Below are positions 24,265-34,117 of a DNA stretch of 64,000 nt, in pieces (positions within the stretch are counted from its first letter, which is position 1; every line of letters begins with the position of its first letter). This DNA is from Knoxdaviesia capensis. Lineage: Eukaryota > Ascomycota > Sordariomycetes > Microascales > Gondwanamycetaceae. The translations under genes were made by a program, and so were the position numbers. Below the pieces are notes generated by a model. The model was not told the DNA's origin. It saw only the letters and a list, made by a program, of their open reading frames with translations, and did no database searches. The DNA is taken from contig LNGK01000006.1 of assembly GCA_001510575.1 (NCBI GenBank), positions 2,351,565 to 2,415,564 of the forward strand, given 5' to 3'.

Positions 24265-24291
24265 TTAGGGTTGTGGCATTATATTAGGGTT
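24265..24291. promoter_or_regulatory. Paired teloboxes upstream of OST3 gene
   Basis: Two TTAGGGTT octamers (24265-24272 and 24284-24291), 19 bp apart start to start, about 350-370 bp before the OST3/OST6 start codon, in the divergent promoter shared with the coiled-coil gene. Confidence 0.4.
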
Positions 24292-24638
24292 TGGTTTTGG
24301 TGGTCGGCTGTCCACAGGTGCCGGCAGCTGGCGATTGGTATCCGTAACCAAAAAGGCCACCTTTGAATTGATTTACGTGCAGAGCTTCTTTGAAGCTTCA
24401 CGCCTTTCTTGGCCTTCTATAATCATCCATTGGGAACTTTGACGACAACAGTTATCTACATAACAGGCAGTGCTTTTTCTCGCTTTTCCGTCTCCTTTGG
24501 TGTGCAATTGACTTGTCTCCCTTTCGATAGTTCTGGTTCTCCCCCGACTGGTCTCCTCGGTCCCTCCACTCCGACCTCACTAAGGTCCCCTCGATCCCTC
24601 TCTCTCCGAATCCTCTCCCCCTGGTTCTTCTATCCACA

Positions 24639-25939
24639 ATGCGGTTCTTCTCAACAATCCTCTCGTTGTCGGTCGTCGTTACCGGTGCGCTTTCAGCCGC
24701 CAAAGATGCGGCTGGCGGCGCCGATCGCTTCCGCCAGTTCTACTCCATGTCAGTGGTGCAGTCGGGCGCAGTCAAGCTGGACGACCTCATGTACTCGAAG
24801 CTGCTGGCCGAGCCGCGCGATTACAGTGTCACAGTGCTGCTGAATGCACTGGATAGCCGGTACCAGTGCCAGCTGTGCCGGGAGTTTGCACCGGAGTGGA
24901 ACGTGCTGTCGTCCAGCTGGGTGCGCGGTGATCGCACCGGAAAGTCACGGAATGTGTTTGCGACACTGGATTTCAACGACGGTCGGGAGACCTTCATGGC
25001 GGTATGACTGCTCCGTTCTCTCTCCTCGGGTTCAATCCCTGTTCTGGGGTGTTCAGACTGCTAACTCGTGCTCTTGTTCTTATCCCTTCAGCTCAAGCTT
25101 CAAACTGCCCCCGTTCTGTTCCACTTCCCCGCTACCACTGGCCCGTTCGCTACGGGATCGAAGGAGTCGGTTCGCTACGATTTTGGATCTGGGTACGTCA
25201 TATACATGCGAAAACCTACGTTGTCTCTCAGCTCTCCGTCAGATATCAAGACTGAGAAAGCGAGGCACCATGTCTCCAGATATAGCATGTACTAACACAC
25301 TCTCCAGCCCGCAAACCGCTGAGCAGGTGCACAGCTGGCTGGCCCGGCAACTCCCCAACGGCCCGCACCCTCCCGTCCAGCGTCCGATCGACTACACCAA
25401 GTGGGTGATGACCGTGTTCGGCGTGCTGGCGACCGCCACAGTGATGTACACTCTCGGCCCGATCCTGCTCCCGATTGTGCAAAACCGCAACATCTGGGCC
25501 GGTTTCACCGTCGTGGCCATCCTCGTGTTCATCAGCGGCCACATGTTCAACCATATCCGCCAGGTGCCGTATGTAGCGGCCCAGCGCGGCGGTGGTGTGT
25601 CGTACTTCGCCGGAGGGTTCCAGTCGCAGTTGGGGATAGAGACCCAGATTGTGGCAGCCATCTGTAAGTGCTTCCGTTCCACCCTTTCTTGAGGGTTGTC
25701 ATGCCCTTTGACCAAAGTTCCATGAGCTAACAGCAGATTTCAATTCGCTTTTAGACGGTATCCTTTCGCTTTGCACTATCAGTCTTGCCGTTAAGGTGCC
25801 GCGTATGGCGAGCCCGCAGATGCAGAAGGTGGCTCTGGTTATCTGGACGTCTCTGATGGTTGTGGCTTACAGTGGCCTGCTCAGCGTGTTCCGCATCAAG
25901 AACCCTTCGTACCCCTTCTCGCTGCCTCCTTTCTTCTAG
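24639..25939 (+). CDS. OST3: Oligosaccharyltransferase subunit, Ost3/Ost6 family
   Basis: Four exons: 24639-25001, 25092-25192, 25308-25663 and 25755-25939, giving 334 residues, close to yeast Ost3. The donors are GTATGA, GTACGT and GTAAGT; the second intron has a clear ACTAAC branch site. A signal peptide covers residues 1-19. The luminal thioredoxin-like domain follows, with the redox motif CQLC at residues 77-80, which in this family forms mixed disulfides with glycoprotein substrates. The C-terminal half has four membrane segments, starting at WVMTVFGVLATATVMY and ending just before the terminal SLPPFF. The protein belongs to the ER membrane complex that transfers the Glc3Man9GlcNAc2 glycan to Asn in Asn-X-Ser/Thr sites, and the thioredoxin domain slows local folding to help glycosylation. 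Fungi usually keep a single Ost3/Ost6-type gene, so I do not choose between the two yeast names with certainty. Confidence 0.95.
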
Positions 25940-26405
25940 TTGAACAGTAACAGCTGTTCTTCAATAGCAGGACGAAACTCGAAGGCTGGATGCAAAAGCC
26001 CTTTTCTTCTCGGCTCCTGTGTCCGCCTGTCTTCATGTCGGCCTCGGTCACACACGAACACCCACCCTCTCTCCAATGATAGACCCTCTTATTTTTCTTT
26101 CATGACTCTATCTCTCTTTTCTTTTTGACTCCCTCCATCTCTTTTCGTCAGGTCCTATCGTTTTTGATCCATGGTTTTCTTTTCCTTTTTTTTTTCTTGT
26201 AAATGGCATTGTACGACGGGACATCGGTCTGAGTTTGGTTTTTGTTTTTATACTGTTTCCTTTTTTTCCTGACTCCGTTCTTCGCGGTTCTTGGCTGCAT
26301 GGATGTTCCAGTAGTACCTTTAGAGAAGCTGAAATAAAAGTTCGCAGTTAAGTACCGGACGTGACCTCGTGGTAGTCCAGACAGGTGTCGCCCAGCTCTT
26401 ATGTG

Positions 26406-26417
26406 TTAGGGTTAGGG
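26406..26417. repeat. Interstitial telomeric repeat (TTAGGG)2
   Basis: Two perfect tandem TTAGGG hexamers, followed by TA. TTAGGG is the usual telomere repeat of filamentous ascomycetes. With only two units, either a protein-binding site or a repair scar is possible. Confidence 0.7.
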
Positions 26418-28047
26418 TATCACGATTTGTCCAACAGCCCACCTTCCGGGACTGCATCCCCGTTGCTGCGTATCCCCAGAATTGTTCGATTACAAAGCGT
26501 TGAGAGTCATCGGGTTTGAGCGATCCCTCTTCCCTTCCATAAGTTCTCTCCACCCCATCATCCAACAACCTCCTCTCTCTCCATTTCATCTCAGTACCTA
26601 ACCCGCTCATCATAGATTCATGCCTTGCACTTATTCTAACATCATCACTATCCTTACCATGGAAGTACTCACAGAGCCTCATGGAGGCTTGGAAACGTTC
26701 TCATTCTCGATTCTCTATTATCCAACGGACTCCGGGTTCGTTACCGTTTATCCGGATGTCATGGGTGATGGTGGGTAATAGAGAGTGGCCCCGAGATCAC
26801 GAGAGACATCAGAATCTCTGCTGCTTCTATCTTCTGTTTAGAAGCATTGATCAGTGAGTATTTACAACGTCTTAGCTGCTATGTGCCGCCTGGCTGATGA
26901 TTGACTGGCTACCGGCAGAAAGCCACAATATTCTGCATAGGAAAATTCTCTTCATTGCACGGTGGCCATCTTCCGTCGATCTGGATCTTCATGCCGGCTA
27001 ATATAAACACAGGAACGAGGAAAAAGCAGAACACAGCAGGAATGTAGTCCTAGGGAACTAAAAGACAGCAACACGAAGAACAAATAAGCGAGTGCGGCCG
27101 TGCAGGGACCGATTCCCAAGGAAGTCCATTAACAGCACACACCACTATATTGTGTCTGGCAATTGAACGGATGTGCAAAACAAGCCACCGGCCGGCCACA
27201 TGAACATTTTTTTCGTGCCCTCTCCAATTTTGCCTGAGCCCTCCGGCTTGGCATTGGGAATTTCTTCTCATGATGATGAAGAGCTTGCAAATATTTGCCG
27301 CCGATATTGCAAGTGGAGTTTCAGATATGAAGCCTATTCCCTTGTCGAGAGCAAGGGTTGATCGGAGGCTTTCTCGCCAGTAGTGCCTCCGTGAAGAGAC
27401 AGATGGATGGGTAAGTGAAGACAGCTTTCTCCAAGCTAGATCTTGTACTCCATCGTCTCTCCCCCACATACTCCAACCTCGCAGAAATTGCTTCTGCAGA
27501 CCACATCAGCCAATCGGTCCACGGTACGACAGGTGTGCTTGTTCCCCTGACTCCTCTCCACAAGAGGATCCTGTGAGAAAAATACCACATAAGAGTCAGT
27601 CGTGACCTTTTGTGTCTGATGGCATCATGACGCTCATCTTGGCTTGTGTTCGTCTAGCCACTATCTCATCTACTTCCCCCTTGGCAGGTCTGTTGAACGC
27701 CTCCCCCGTATGGATCCGCGGTCTAATGCAGAGTCTCGACAAGCCTCTATCGATAGGAATGCCCATATGGTGCCTTGGTACTGTATACCACACACTACCC
27801 ATTTAACTACTGCATGGCAATGAGCATGATTCTTCCAGAACACATCTTCCTCCAAACTCCATCCCTGAGAGATCACCACCACTGACCCATAACCAGCTTC
27901 TAGGCGTTATTCTTCGGTCCCTCTTCTCTGCGGTTAGAGAATCCCGCTGTTCACCTGGAGAATCGATCGACACGCCGCACCAGCGGTTTCTAGGGCCTTG
28001 TTTTCATCTGGCTCATGTCAGGAGAACAACAGACAAGTACCCCAAAT

Positions 28048-28293
28048 CCCCACCTTGGACACTCTGTGTAGTACATGACATAGATTAAAAATTCCGGGGT
28101 GGAAATATGGCTAGACCCGGGAGAATATTGCTTGAGCCGGGATATGGTCTTGGGGCCTATGAAGCGGCTTCCCTTTCTCTTTTCTCTTTTTTTTCTTTTT
28201 TTTCTTTCTTTTCGGAGTGTACTTCCCGAACTTTCTTGATCCTGTTTCATTGCAAAGGAACAACCTCGGGGGTGAGTGTGTCTTCATCCGGGG
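28048..28293. promoter_or_regulatory. Candidate CreA/CRE1 carbon-repression sites
   Basis: Three matches to SYGGRG: CCCCAC (reverse orientation) at 28048-28053, CCGGGG at 28094-28099 and CCGGGG at 28288-28293. All fall within 600 bp upstream of the GH6 cellulase start codon. CreA/CRE1 represses cellulase genes on glucose in filamentous fungi. The consensus is short, so single sites are weak; their location before a cellulase gene is the main argument. Confidence 0.35.
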
Positions 28294-28468
28294 CCAAGAT
28301 TTCCTAATTTGCCAGTCTGTGGTGCCACCAGCCGGAAGGAAACCAGACAAAACACCACGGGTAGAGTGAGAGCGAGAAAGAGTAGGGTGACTGAACAAGG
28401 TCCGCTCCCACGCCCAAACTGGCTCACACTCACACCCTCGCCCACTCAATCTCCAGACGAGGAGAAAG

Positions 28469-28477
28469 TATATATAA
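28469..28477 (+). promoter_or_regulatory. TATA box of GH6 gene
   Basis: TATATATAA lies 144 bp before the start codon of the cellulase gene, a normal distance for a strongly induced fungal gene with a leader of about 100 nt. The leader between them is rich in CT and CAAC, as in other highly expressed secreted-enzyme genes. Confidence 0.6.
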
Positions 28478-28620
28478 CATGGCTTCTCCCGGCTGAAATA
28501 GAGGTTGTCTTTCATTCCTCTTTCTCTTCAGGCCTTCCTCAACCGGCATTTCACGACCTCTACATCCAGCAGCAGTCAAGTCTCTCGTTCAAGACAGTTC
28601 ATTCTTTCCAGCCCCTCAAC

Positions 28621-29808
28621 ATGAAGTACTCCGGAGCTGCCGCTCTGGCCATGGCCGCCGCTGTCTCGGCGGCGCCGTCCGCCACTCTCAAGCAGTCGCC
28701 TCGCGCGGTTGCCGCCTGCCCGGCGGCCGTGACTCTCGACGCTTCCACCAACGTTTGGACCAGCTACACGCTGCACCCCAACAGCTTCTATCGCGCCGAA
28801 GTCGAGGCTGCCGCTGCTGCCATCAGCGACCCGGCCCTCAAGGCTGCCGCCCTTAAGGTTGCCGATGTCGGTACCTTTGTGTGGCTCGACACCATTGACA
28901 ACATTGCCCGTCTTGAGCCTGCCATTCAGGATGTTCCCTGCGGCAACATTCTCGGTGTGGTCGTTTACGATCTTCCCGGCCGTGATTGCGCCGCCAAGGC
29001 CTCCAACGGAGAGCTGAAGGTTGGCGAAATCGGCCGCTACAAGACCGAGTACATCGACAAGATTGCCCGCATCCTGAAGGCTCACCCCAACACTGCCTTT
29101 GCCCTGGTCATCGAGCCCGACTCGCTGCCCAACCTGGTCACCAACATTGACCTCCAGACCTGCCAGGATTCGGCTGCCGGATACCGTGACGGTGTCGCCT
29201 ACGCTATCAGCCAGCTCAACTTCCCCAACGTTGTCATGTACCTTGATGCTGGCCACGGAGGCTGGCTCGGCTGGAACGACAACCTGAAGCCCGGTGCCGA
29301 GGAGCTGGCTAAGGTCTACAAGCAGGCCGGCTCGCCCTCGCAGTTCCGTGGTATTGCCACCAACGTTGCCGGCTGGAACGCCTGGGACCTCGAGCCCGGT
29401 GAGTTCTCCAAGAGCAGCGATGCCCAGTGGAACGCTGCCCAGAACGAGGCTGCCTACGTTGACCTCTTCGGCAAGGCCCTCCAGACCGCCGGCATGCCCC
29501 ACCACGCCATTATCGATACCGGCCGCAACGGTGTCCAGGGACTCCGTGAGGAGTGGGGCCACTGGTGCAACGTCAACGGCGCCGGCTTCGGTCTCCGCCC
29601 CGGCCCCGTCACCGGCGGTGGCAACGCCGATGCCTTTGTGTGGATCAAGCCCGGTGGCGAGTCGGACGGAACTTCGGATTCCAGCGCTGTCCGCTACGAC
29701 TCGTTCTGCGGAAACTCCGACTCGTACAAGCCTTCCCCCGAGGCCGGTGAGTGGCACCAGGCCTACTTTGAGATGCTTCTCAAGAACGCTAAGCCTCCTT
29801 TCCTGTAA
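28621..29808 (+). CDS. GH6 cellobiohydrolase, secreted, no CBM
   Basis: Single-exon gene of 395 residues. The start is the ATG at 28621, directly before a classical signal peptide of about 18-21 residues with an Ala-rich core; a short LKQSPRA pro-segment may follow. The rest is one glycoside hydrolase family 6 domain. The first signature is VVYDLPGRDCAA; its Asp before Cys is the catalytic acid in T. reesei Cel6A. The second is LVIEPDSLPNLV, followed by MYLDAGHGGWLGWNDN. Near the end are WCNVNGAGFG and FVWIKPGGESDGTSD, the latter holding the conserved Asp of the active-site loop. Four Cys in the expected places suggest the two family disulfides. There is no family 1 cellulose-binding module or Ser/Thr linker at either end, so it is a catalytic-domain-only enzyme. 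It would release cellobiose from the non-reducing ends of cellulose, though some module-free GH6 enzymes act as endoglucanases. Codon use strongly favours C-ending codons, a mark of high expression. Confidence 0.96.
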   Translation: MKYSGAAALAMAAAVSAAPSATLKQSPRAVAACPAAVTLDASTNVWTSYTLHPNSFYRAEVEAAAAAISDPALKAAALKVADVGTFVWLDTIDNIARLEPAIQDVPCGNILGVVVYDLPGRDCAAKASNGELKVGEIGRYKTEYIDKIARILKAHPNTAFALVIEPDSLPNLVTNIDLQTCQDSAAGYRDGVAYAISQLNFPNVVMYLDAGHGGWLGWNDNLKPGAEELAKVYKQAGSPSQFRGIATNVAGWNAWDLEPGEFSKSSDAQWNAAQNEAAYVDLFGKALQTAGMPHHAIIDTGRNGVQGLREEWGHWCNVNGAGFGLRPGPVTGGGNADAFVWIKPGGESDGTSDSSAVRYDSFCGNSDSYKPSPEAGEWHQAYFEMLLKNAKPPFL

Positions 29809-31109
29809 ATAACACGCTCCTCGCGTGAGATTGAGAGACAGGGAAGTGGAGAGAGAAACCCCCCCGATAAAGAGGAGGAGGAGAAGTGGTCTGAAGATGT
29901 CAGAAAATTCCGTCTACGCTTTGTGTTTTTCTTTTGTGTGTATCCATTTACCTTACATGTTCTTTTCCATTTGTGTTCATACATATATTTCCACTTCGTT
30001 CCACAACCGTCCTCCTCCTCTTCTTTCCCCCTTTTTGCTACCCTCCGTTTTCCTCCTTCTCATGAGTTCTTATATGATTTCTCTTACCTGCCCCTGACTG
30101 AAGTGAAGAAATGAATCGGAATGGAAAGCTAGGAAAATGGAGAAACTTGAATAAACTTAGATTTAAAACACTCTGTCGTCTTGTGAATGCTACGATGCAG
30201 GATGCGTGTATTTCGGGAGAGGGGAAGAGTGTTAGGGTTTACGAAGAGTGAAGGAGGGAGGTATCACCATGGAAGTGCCCGTGGGAAATTCGTCCATGGG
30301 AGCAAAGGCCGTGCAGAGGTGGAGGAGAACGGCAAACAGTGTATGGGCGGAACCCAGCAGAAAGATGTTACCGTTCACCCGGGCCACTACATGCGCATTT
30401 ACCCTTCGGGAACCTCCTTTTGGTACCTCCCGGGACACAATCCCCTTCGGTTGCCGTTGTACCGCCCAGCCACCACTATATCCACTGGATTTTGAATGAG
30501 CCTCCATATGCACATCATATGTACACATGAGACCAAGCAAGTCAGAGAGAGAGAGAGAGAGAAAGTAGTCATGATAATTCATTATCTACAAACACCAGAA
30601 AAAGAAAAACCAGGGGACCAGCAAGAGATAGGAAAAAAGACAAAAGAGAGAGAGAGAGAGAGAGATCTCGGTATTCCTGCAATCTTTCAGAGAACAAACA
30701 GACGAACTTTATCGAGAGCGTGTTAGAAGAACGGGGTTTTTTAAGAATTTTTTTTCGGGTTCTTTTTTGTTTTTAAGCTTGGTCTTTGAACAAGAAAATC
30801 TTGGGGTTTAAGAAAAAAAAAAAGGTCTAAAACTTTCAAGAAAGCACGAAAACGAAGAAGAAAGCTCGGGGTATCATCACTTCTTGTCCCCTTGGAGATA
30901 CTGCGTCCCCGGGGTATAGAAGTTGAACGTTACCTGTCTCCTTCTTCCTCGATATTCTTCGTTTCTTCCTCTGGAAAATACCTCGTTCCTTTTTTCGCTC
31001 TTTTGGTCTCTTCGTTACAAAAAGGTTCCCTCCCGTTATTTGCCCCACAAACACCAATAAACACAAACTCATAAAAAAAAGGGCATTACTTCTTTTTGGG
31101 TTGGTTTGC
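29809..31109. other. Convergent 3' region between GH6 and RACK1 genes
   Basis: Contains the two genes' likely 3' untranslated regions. (GA)n repeats lie at 30545-30562 and 30645-30666. A TTAGGGTT telobox is at 30232-30239. Homopolymeric A and T runs occur between 30,730 and 31,090. I see no gene. Confidence 0.6.
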
Positions 31110-33182
31110 TTAAGCCGGGGACATCACACCCCAGACACGGATGATGTTGTCAGTGTAGCCAGAGAACAGAGTCTGGCCATCAGCGCTCCACGCCAGCGAC
31201 ACACACTCGGGATTCCGGCTCTTCTTGCTAGCATTGGGGAATTCGGGGTTGAGCTCGGCGACCTTGCTCTTCTTCTCGAGGTCGAAGATGATGATGCTGC
31301 TGGCAGTGGCAGCGCAGAGCCAGTAGCGGTTGGGCGAGAACACAAGGGCGTGGATCTCGTCGTTGGCGTTGAGAGAGTACAGGTGCTTGGACTCGTTAAG
31401 ATCCCACAGCATGGTAGTACCGTCCTTGCCGCCAGACGCGCACAGCGAGCCATCGGGGGAGATGGTCACGGTGTTGATGTAGCCGGTGTGGCCGATGTGG
31501 TCGGTCTGCAGCTTGCAGGTGGAGAGCTCCCAAACCTAGATTCCAGCCATGTTAGCCAAAAGTGCCACTGCTTTGGTTGCATGGAATTGAATCATGAACG
31601 GCGTGTCTTTTTCCTGTCTCCTTGCCCTGTGCCTGCCACCAGTCCCACTGGAATTAAAATCAACCGGGAGGTTGTATGAAATGGCCAATGGAAAGAGATG
31701 GCAGACTGGCAGGACCAGAAGAAAAGAAAAAAACGTCGGTCCCATATTATCAGAGCGTGGTGATTAGTGTTCTCATGGCTCCATCCGAAGATGAGCTCTG
31801 AAGTAGCAAATACTTTAAAAGGTTGCTTAACATCATAAAAGGGGAGGGTAAAATGTGTAAACGAAGCAAAGACAAAAGAAACTGACCTTGACAAGCTTGT
31901 CCCAGCCAGAAGACACGATGACGGGGTTCTGGGGGTTGGGCGAGAAGCGAACGCAAGAAACCCACTCGCTGTGGCCCTTCTCGGTGATGGTGACCTTGCA
32001 GTCACCGAGGGTGTTCCACAGCTTGATGCTGCGGTCGCGCGATCCGGAAACGATCTGACGGTTGTCAGCCGAGAACGAGACGGACAGGACGTCGTTGGTA
32101 TGGCCGACGAATCTCCGGGTGGTAGTGCCGGTGGCGAGCTCCCAGAGGCGGAGAGTCTTGTCCCACGAGGCAGACAGAGCGTAGTTGCCGTCGGAGGAGA
32201 TGACCTGGGAAATGAGCGCCGGTTTATCACCGCGTTAGAAACCACACTTCCTTCGACAACCGGAGAAGATCAAAAAAGGACCAAACATACGCAGTCAGAC
32301 ACGATGTGCGAGTGTCCGTGGAGCGACCGCTTGGGGTAGCCGTAGTTCTTCTCGTCACCGCGAGTAAGGTTCCAGATGATCAGGGTCTTGTCGCGCGAGC
32401 CAGAAAGGAGCATGTTAGGGCTAAAACAGAAATAGCGAAGTCAGCACCTCCATCTTCATCCACCGTCGTGCAGAGTTTCGCTGGCTGGCGCCATTTTTTC
32501 TCTGTATTGTGAAGTTGAGAATGTCGTCGTGAAAATTTGGTTGTATGGCCGAAAAAAGAAACAAGGAGAAGGAGAAAATTTTAAATCGGGGGGAAGGGGA
32601 GATATTTATGTCCCCTGGAATCGAGCAGCTTGCGCTGTGCAAGGTTTCCTTCCCTAGAAGAGAATTTCGCCTGTGGTCGAAGGGGGCACAAAATCGCAGG
32701 GGAAAGAAAGGCCTGTTGGTAACATACTTCTCCATGGAGGTGGCCAAGCTGGTGACCCAGCCGCGCTATTCATTGGGAAAAGAAGCACAAATGTCAGTAA
32801 TTATCACGGAAGCAATTGTGCACAAATGTCCACAACTCCTCATAGTGACCATCTCTCGCCGGGTTGTTCGGTCGATCTCAATGTCGTCGCTCCGTCAGGC
32901 TTGCTTTCACCACATGTCGTCGTCTTTAATCTCTGGCCGTCCATATAAAACACCACTAACGATCGGAGATTCGGTGAAGTATCGAGAGAGGGCCGGCCAG
33001 AGAGCGAAAGATCGAAACGGTGAAACGGTGGTCGACGACGAATTGGACAATTGAGATGGCCCCAGCACCCGGTGAGAGAAGACACAGTGAAGACGGAATT
33101 TCATCCACACGGAACGGGGAAACGCAGGAAGGAAACTCACATGGCCCTCAAGGGTGCCCTTGAGCTGAAGCTCTTCAGCCAT
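31110..33182 (-). CDS. cpcB: RACK1 / CpcB (Asc1) WD40 ribosomal scaffold protein
   Basis: Five exons on the minus strand: 33141-33182, 32728-32765, 32291-32420, 31887-32204 and 31110-31535, giving 317 residues, the standard RACK1 length. Donors are GTGAGT, GTATGT, GTATGT and GTCAGT. The N-terminus MAEELQLKGTLEGH is diagnostic, and seven WD40 blades follow, with repeated GH...WD/WN/WE pairs such as LSASWDKTLRLWEL and ASGGKDGTTMLWDL, ending in DNIIRVWGVMSPA. RACK1 binds the head of the 40S ribosomal subunit near the mRNA exit channel. In fungi (yeast ASC1, Neurospora cpc-2, Aspergillus cpcB) it acts in translational control, stalled-ribosome quality control, G-protein-like signalling and cross-pathway amino-acid control. 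Introns 1, 2 and 4 are over 300 nt, long for a fungus; intron 4 (31536-31886) carries a C/D snoRNA, as in the yeast ASC1 intron. The gene is divergent with the FAR1-type gene 935 bp away. Confidence 0.98.
31745..31841 (-). ncRNA. snR24: Intronic C/D box snoRNA, U24/snR24-like
   Basis: It lies inside intron 4 of the RACK1 gene, same strand. Reading 5' to 3' on the minus strand: C box ATGATGT (31830-31836), a guide TATTTGCTAC (31803-31812), a D'-like TTCAGA directly after it, a C'-like GGATGG, and D box CTGA (31750-31753). CCC before the C box and GGG after the D box can start a terminal stem. TATTTGCTAC is the exact complement of the conserved 25S/28S rRNA segment GTAGCAAATA, the target of U24/snR24, and the same guide followed by TTCAG occurs in yeast snR24, which also sits in the ASC1 intron. 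The second guide, before box D, is diverged. The product should direct 2'-O-methylation of the large-subunit rRNA after release from the spliced intron. Ends are approximate. Confidence 0.85.
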
Positions 33183-34117
33183 GTTGGGATATTAAAGTTG
33201 AGGAGGGAAGAAAAGAAAAAAGAAGAAAACGCCGATGAGATTCTCAAGAATCGCAAGAGTCTAGAGAAATCGAGGGGAGGGGGAAAGAAAAAGCAGAGAG
33301 AGAGACACGGCAAGAAAATTACACCGGAGGAGGGGGGGAAGAGGAAAAAAAAGAAGATTCCAAGGTCAACACTCTTTTGGCTGGTGTTTGTTGGTGAGGG
33401 TTGAATTTCAGCGGTGCAGTCTCCACCAAAACTTTTCCACTCTATGGGACTTTGGATTTTGCTGTGCAGGTGGGGGAAGCAGCAGCGAAACCTTGAATAT
33501 TTTTTGCATTGCATTTTGTGTGGGTAGACCAAAATCCAAGTTAGGGCCGCAAAAATCCGGGCCTGTGTATCAATACCTTTTGCCTGTGGTGAGTCAGCCT
33601 GGTGAGTCAGCAGGAAACAACGTGACTCTGACCAAGGGTTTGCACGGGTCTGATCAGGTGACTATATGGATCCGTACTTCCTTCCAGGCTTTAGCGACTC
33701 TTGAGATTTTTATTCACCACTCCATCATCTATTATCGCACCCCTCCTTTTGTCTAAATAGCCTACCGTTTTGGTTATTCTGATACCTACCTACCCACCCT
33801 CTTAGATCTCTCTTACACGCTCATAGCTTTTTCTCTTTGAAGTGAAGATCACTTCTGGTTTTCTCCGTGATACCTTTCTTTTTCCTTTCTTTTTCCTTCT
33901 TTTTTCATTCCTTTCCTTTTTTCTTACTTTACTAGCAAGTGTCCTAGCTATTCTTTTTTCACTCCACAATCACACTGTATCCTCTTCATATCCTGGCCTC
34001 CTCTTTCGCCTTTGTTAGCATCGTGTCTATGTGGTAGATCCAGAATCCTAAAGTGTAACTCTTCTTCGTTGCTGTTCCTCCATCTGTTTTTCTTACTGTT
34101 CTCCTCTCCTCATTGAT

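Larger units (their letters stand above)
25940..28620. other. Intergenic region before the cellulase gene
   Basis: The first 400 bp are T-rich, like a 3' untranslated region. A perfect double telomere repeat lies at 26406-26417. Minus-strand open frames at 26320-26682 and 27050-27469 have no recognisable content. The last 600 bp hold three CreA-like sites and a TATA box, listed separately. Confidence 0.6.

Noticed and set aside
28576..29757. 393-codon open frame opposite the cellulase gene
   Set aside because: Antisense shadow caused by strong C-ending codon bias in the GH6 gene.
32421..33140. Further C/D snoRNAs in RACK1 introns 1 and 2
   Set aside because: GATGA-like and CTGA-like motifs occur, but not at a spacing that could form a C/D box RNA, and I found no rRNA complementarity.
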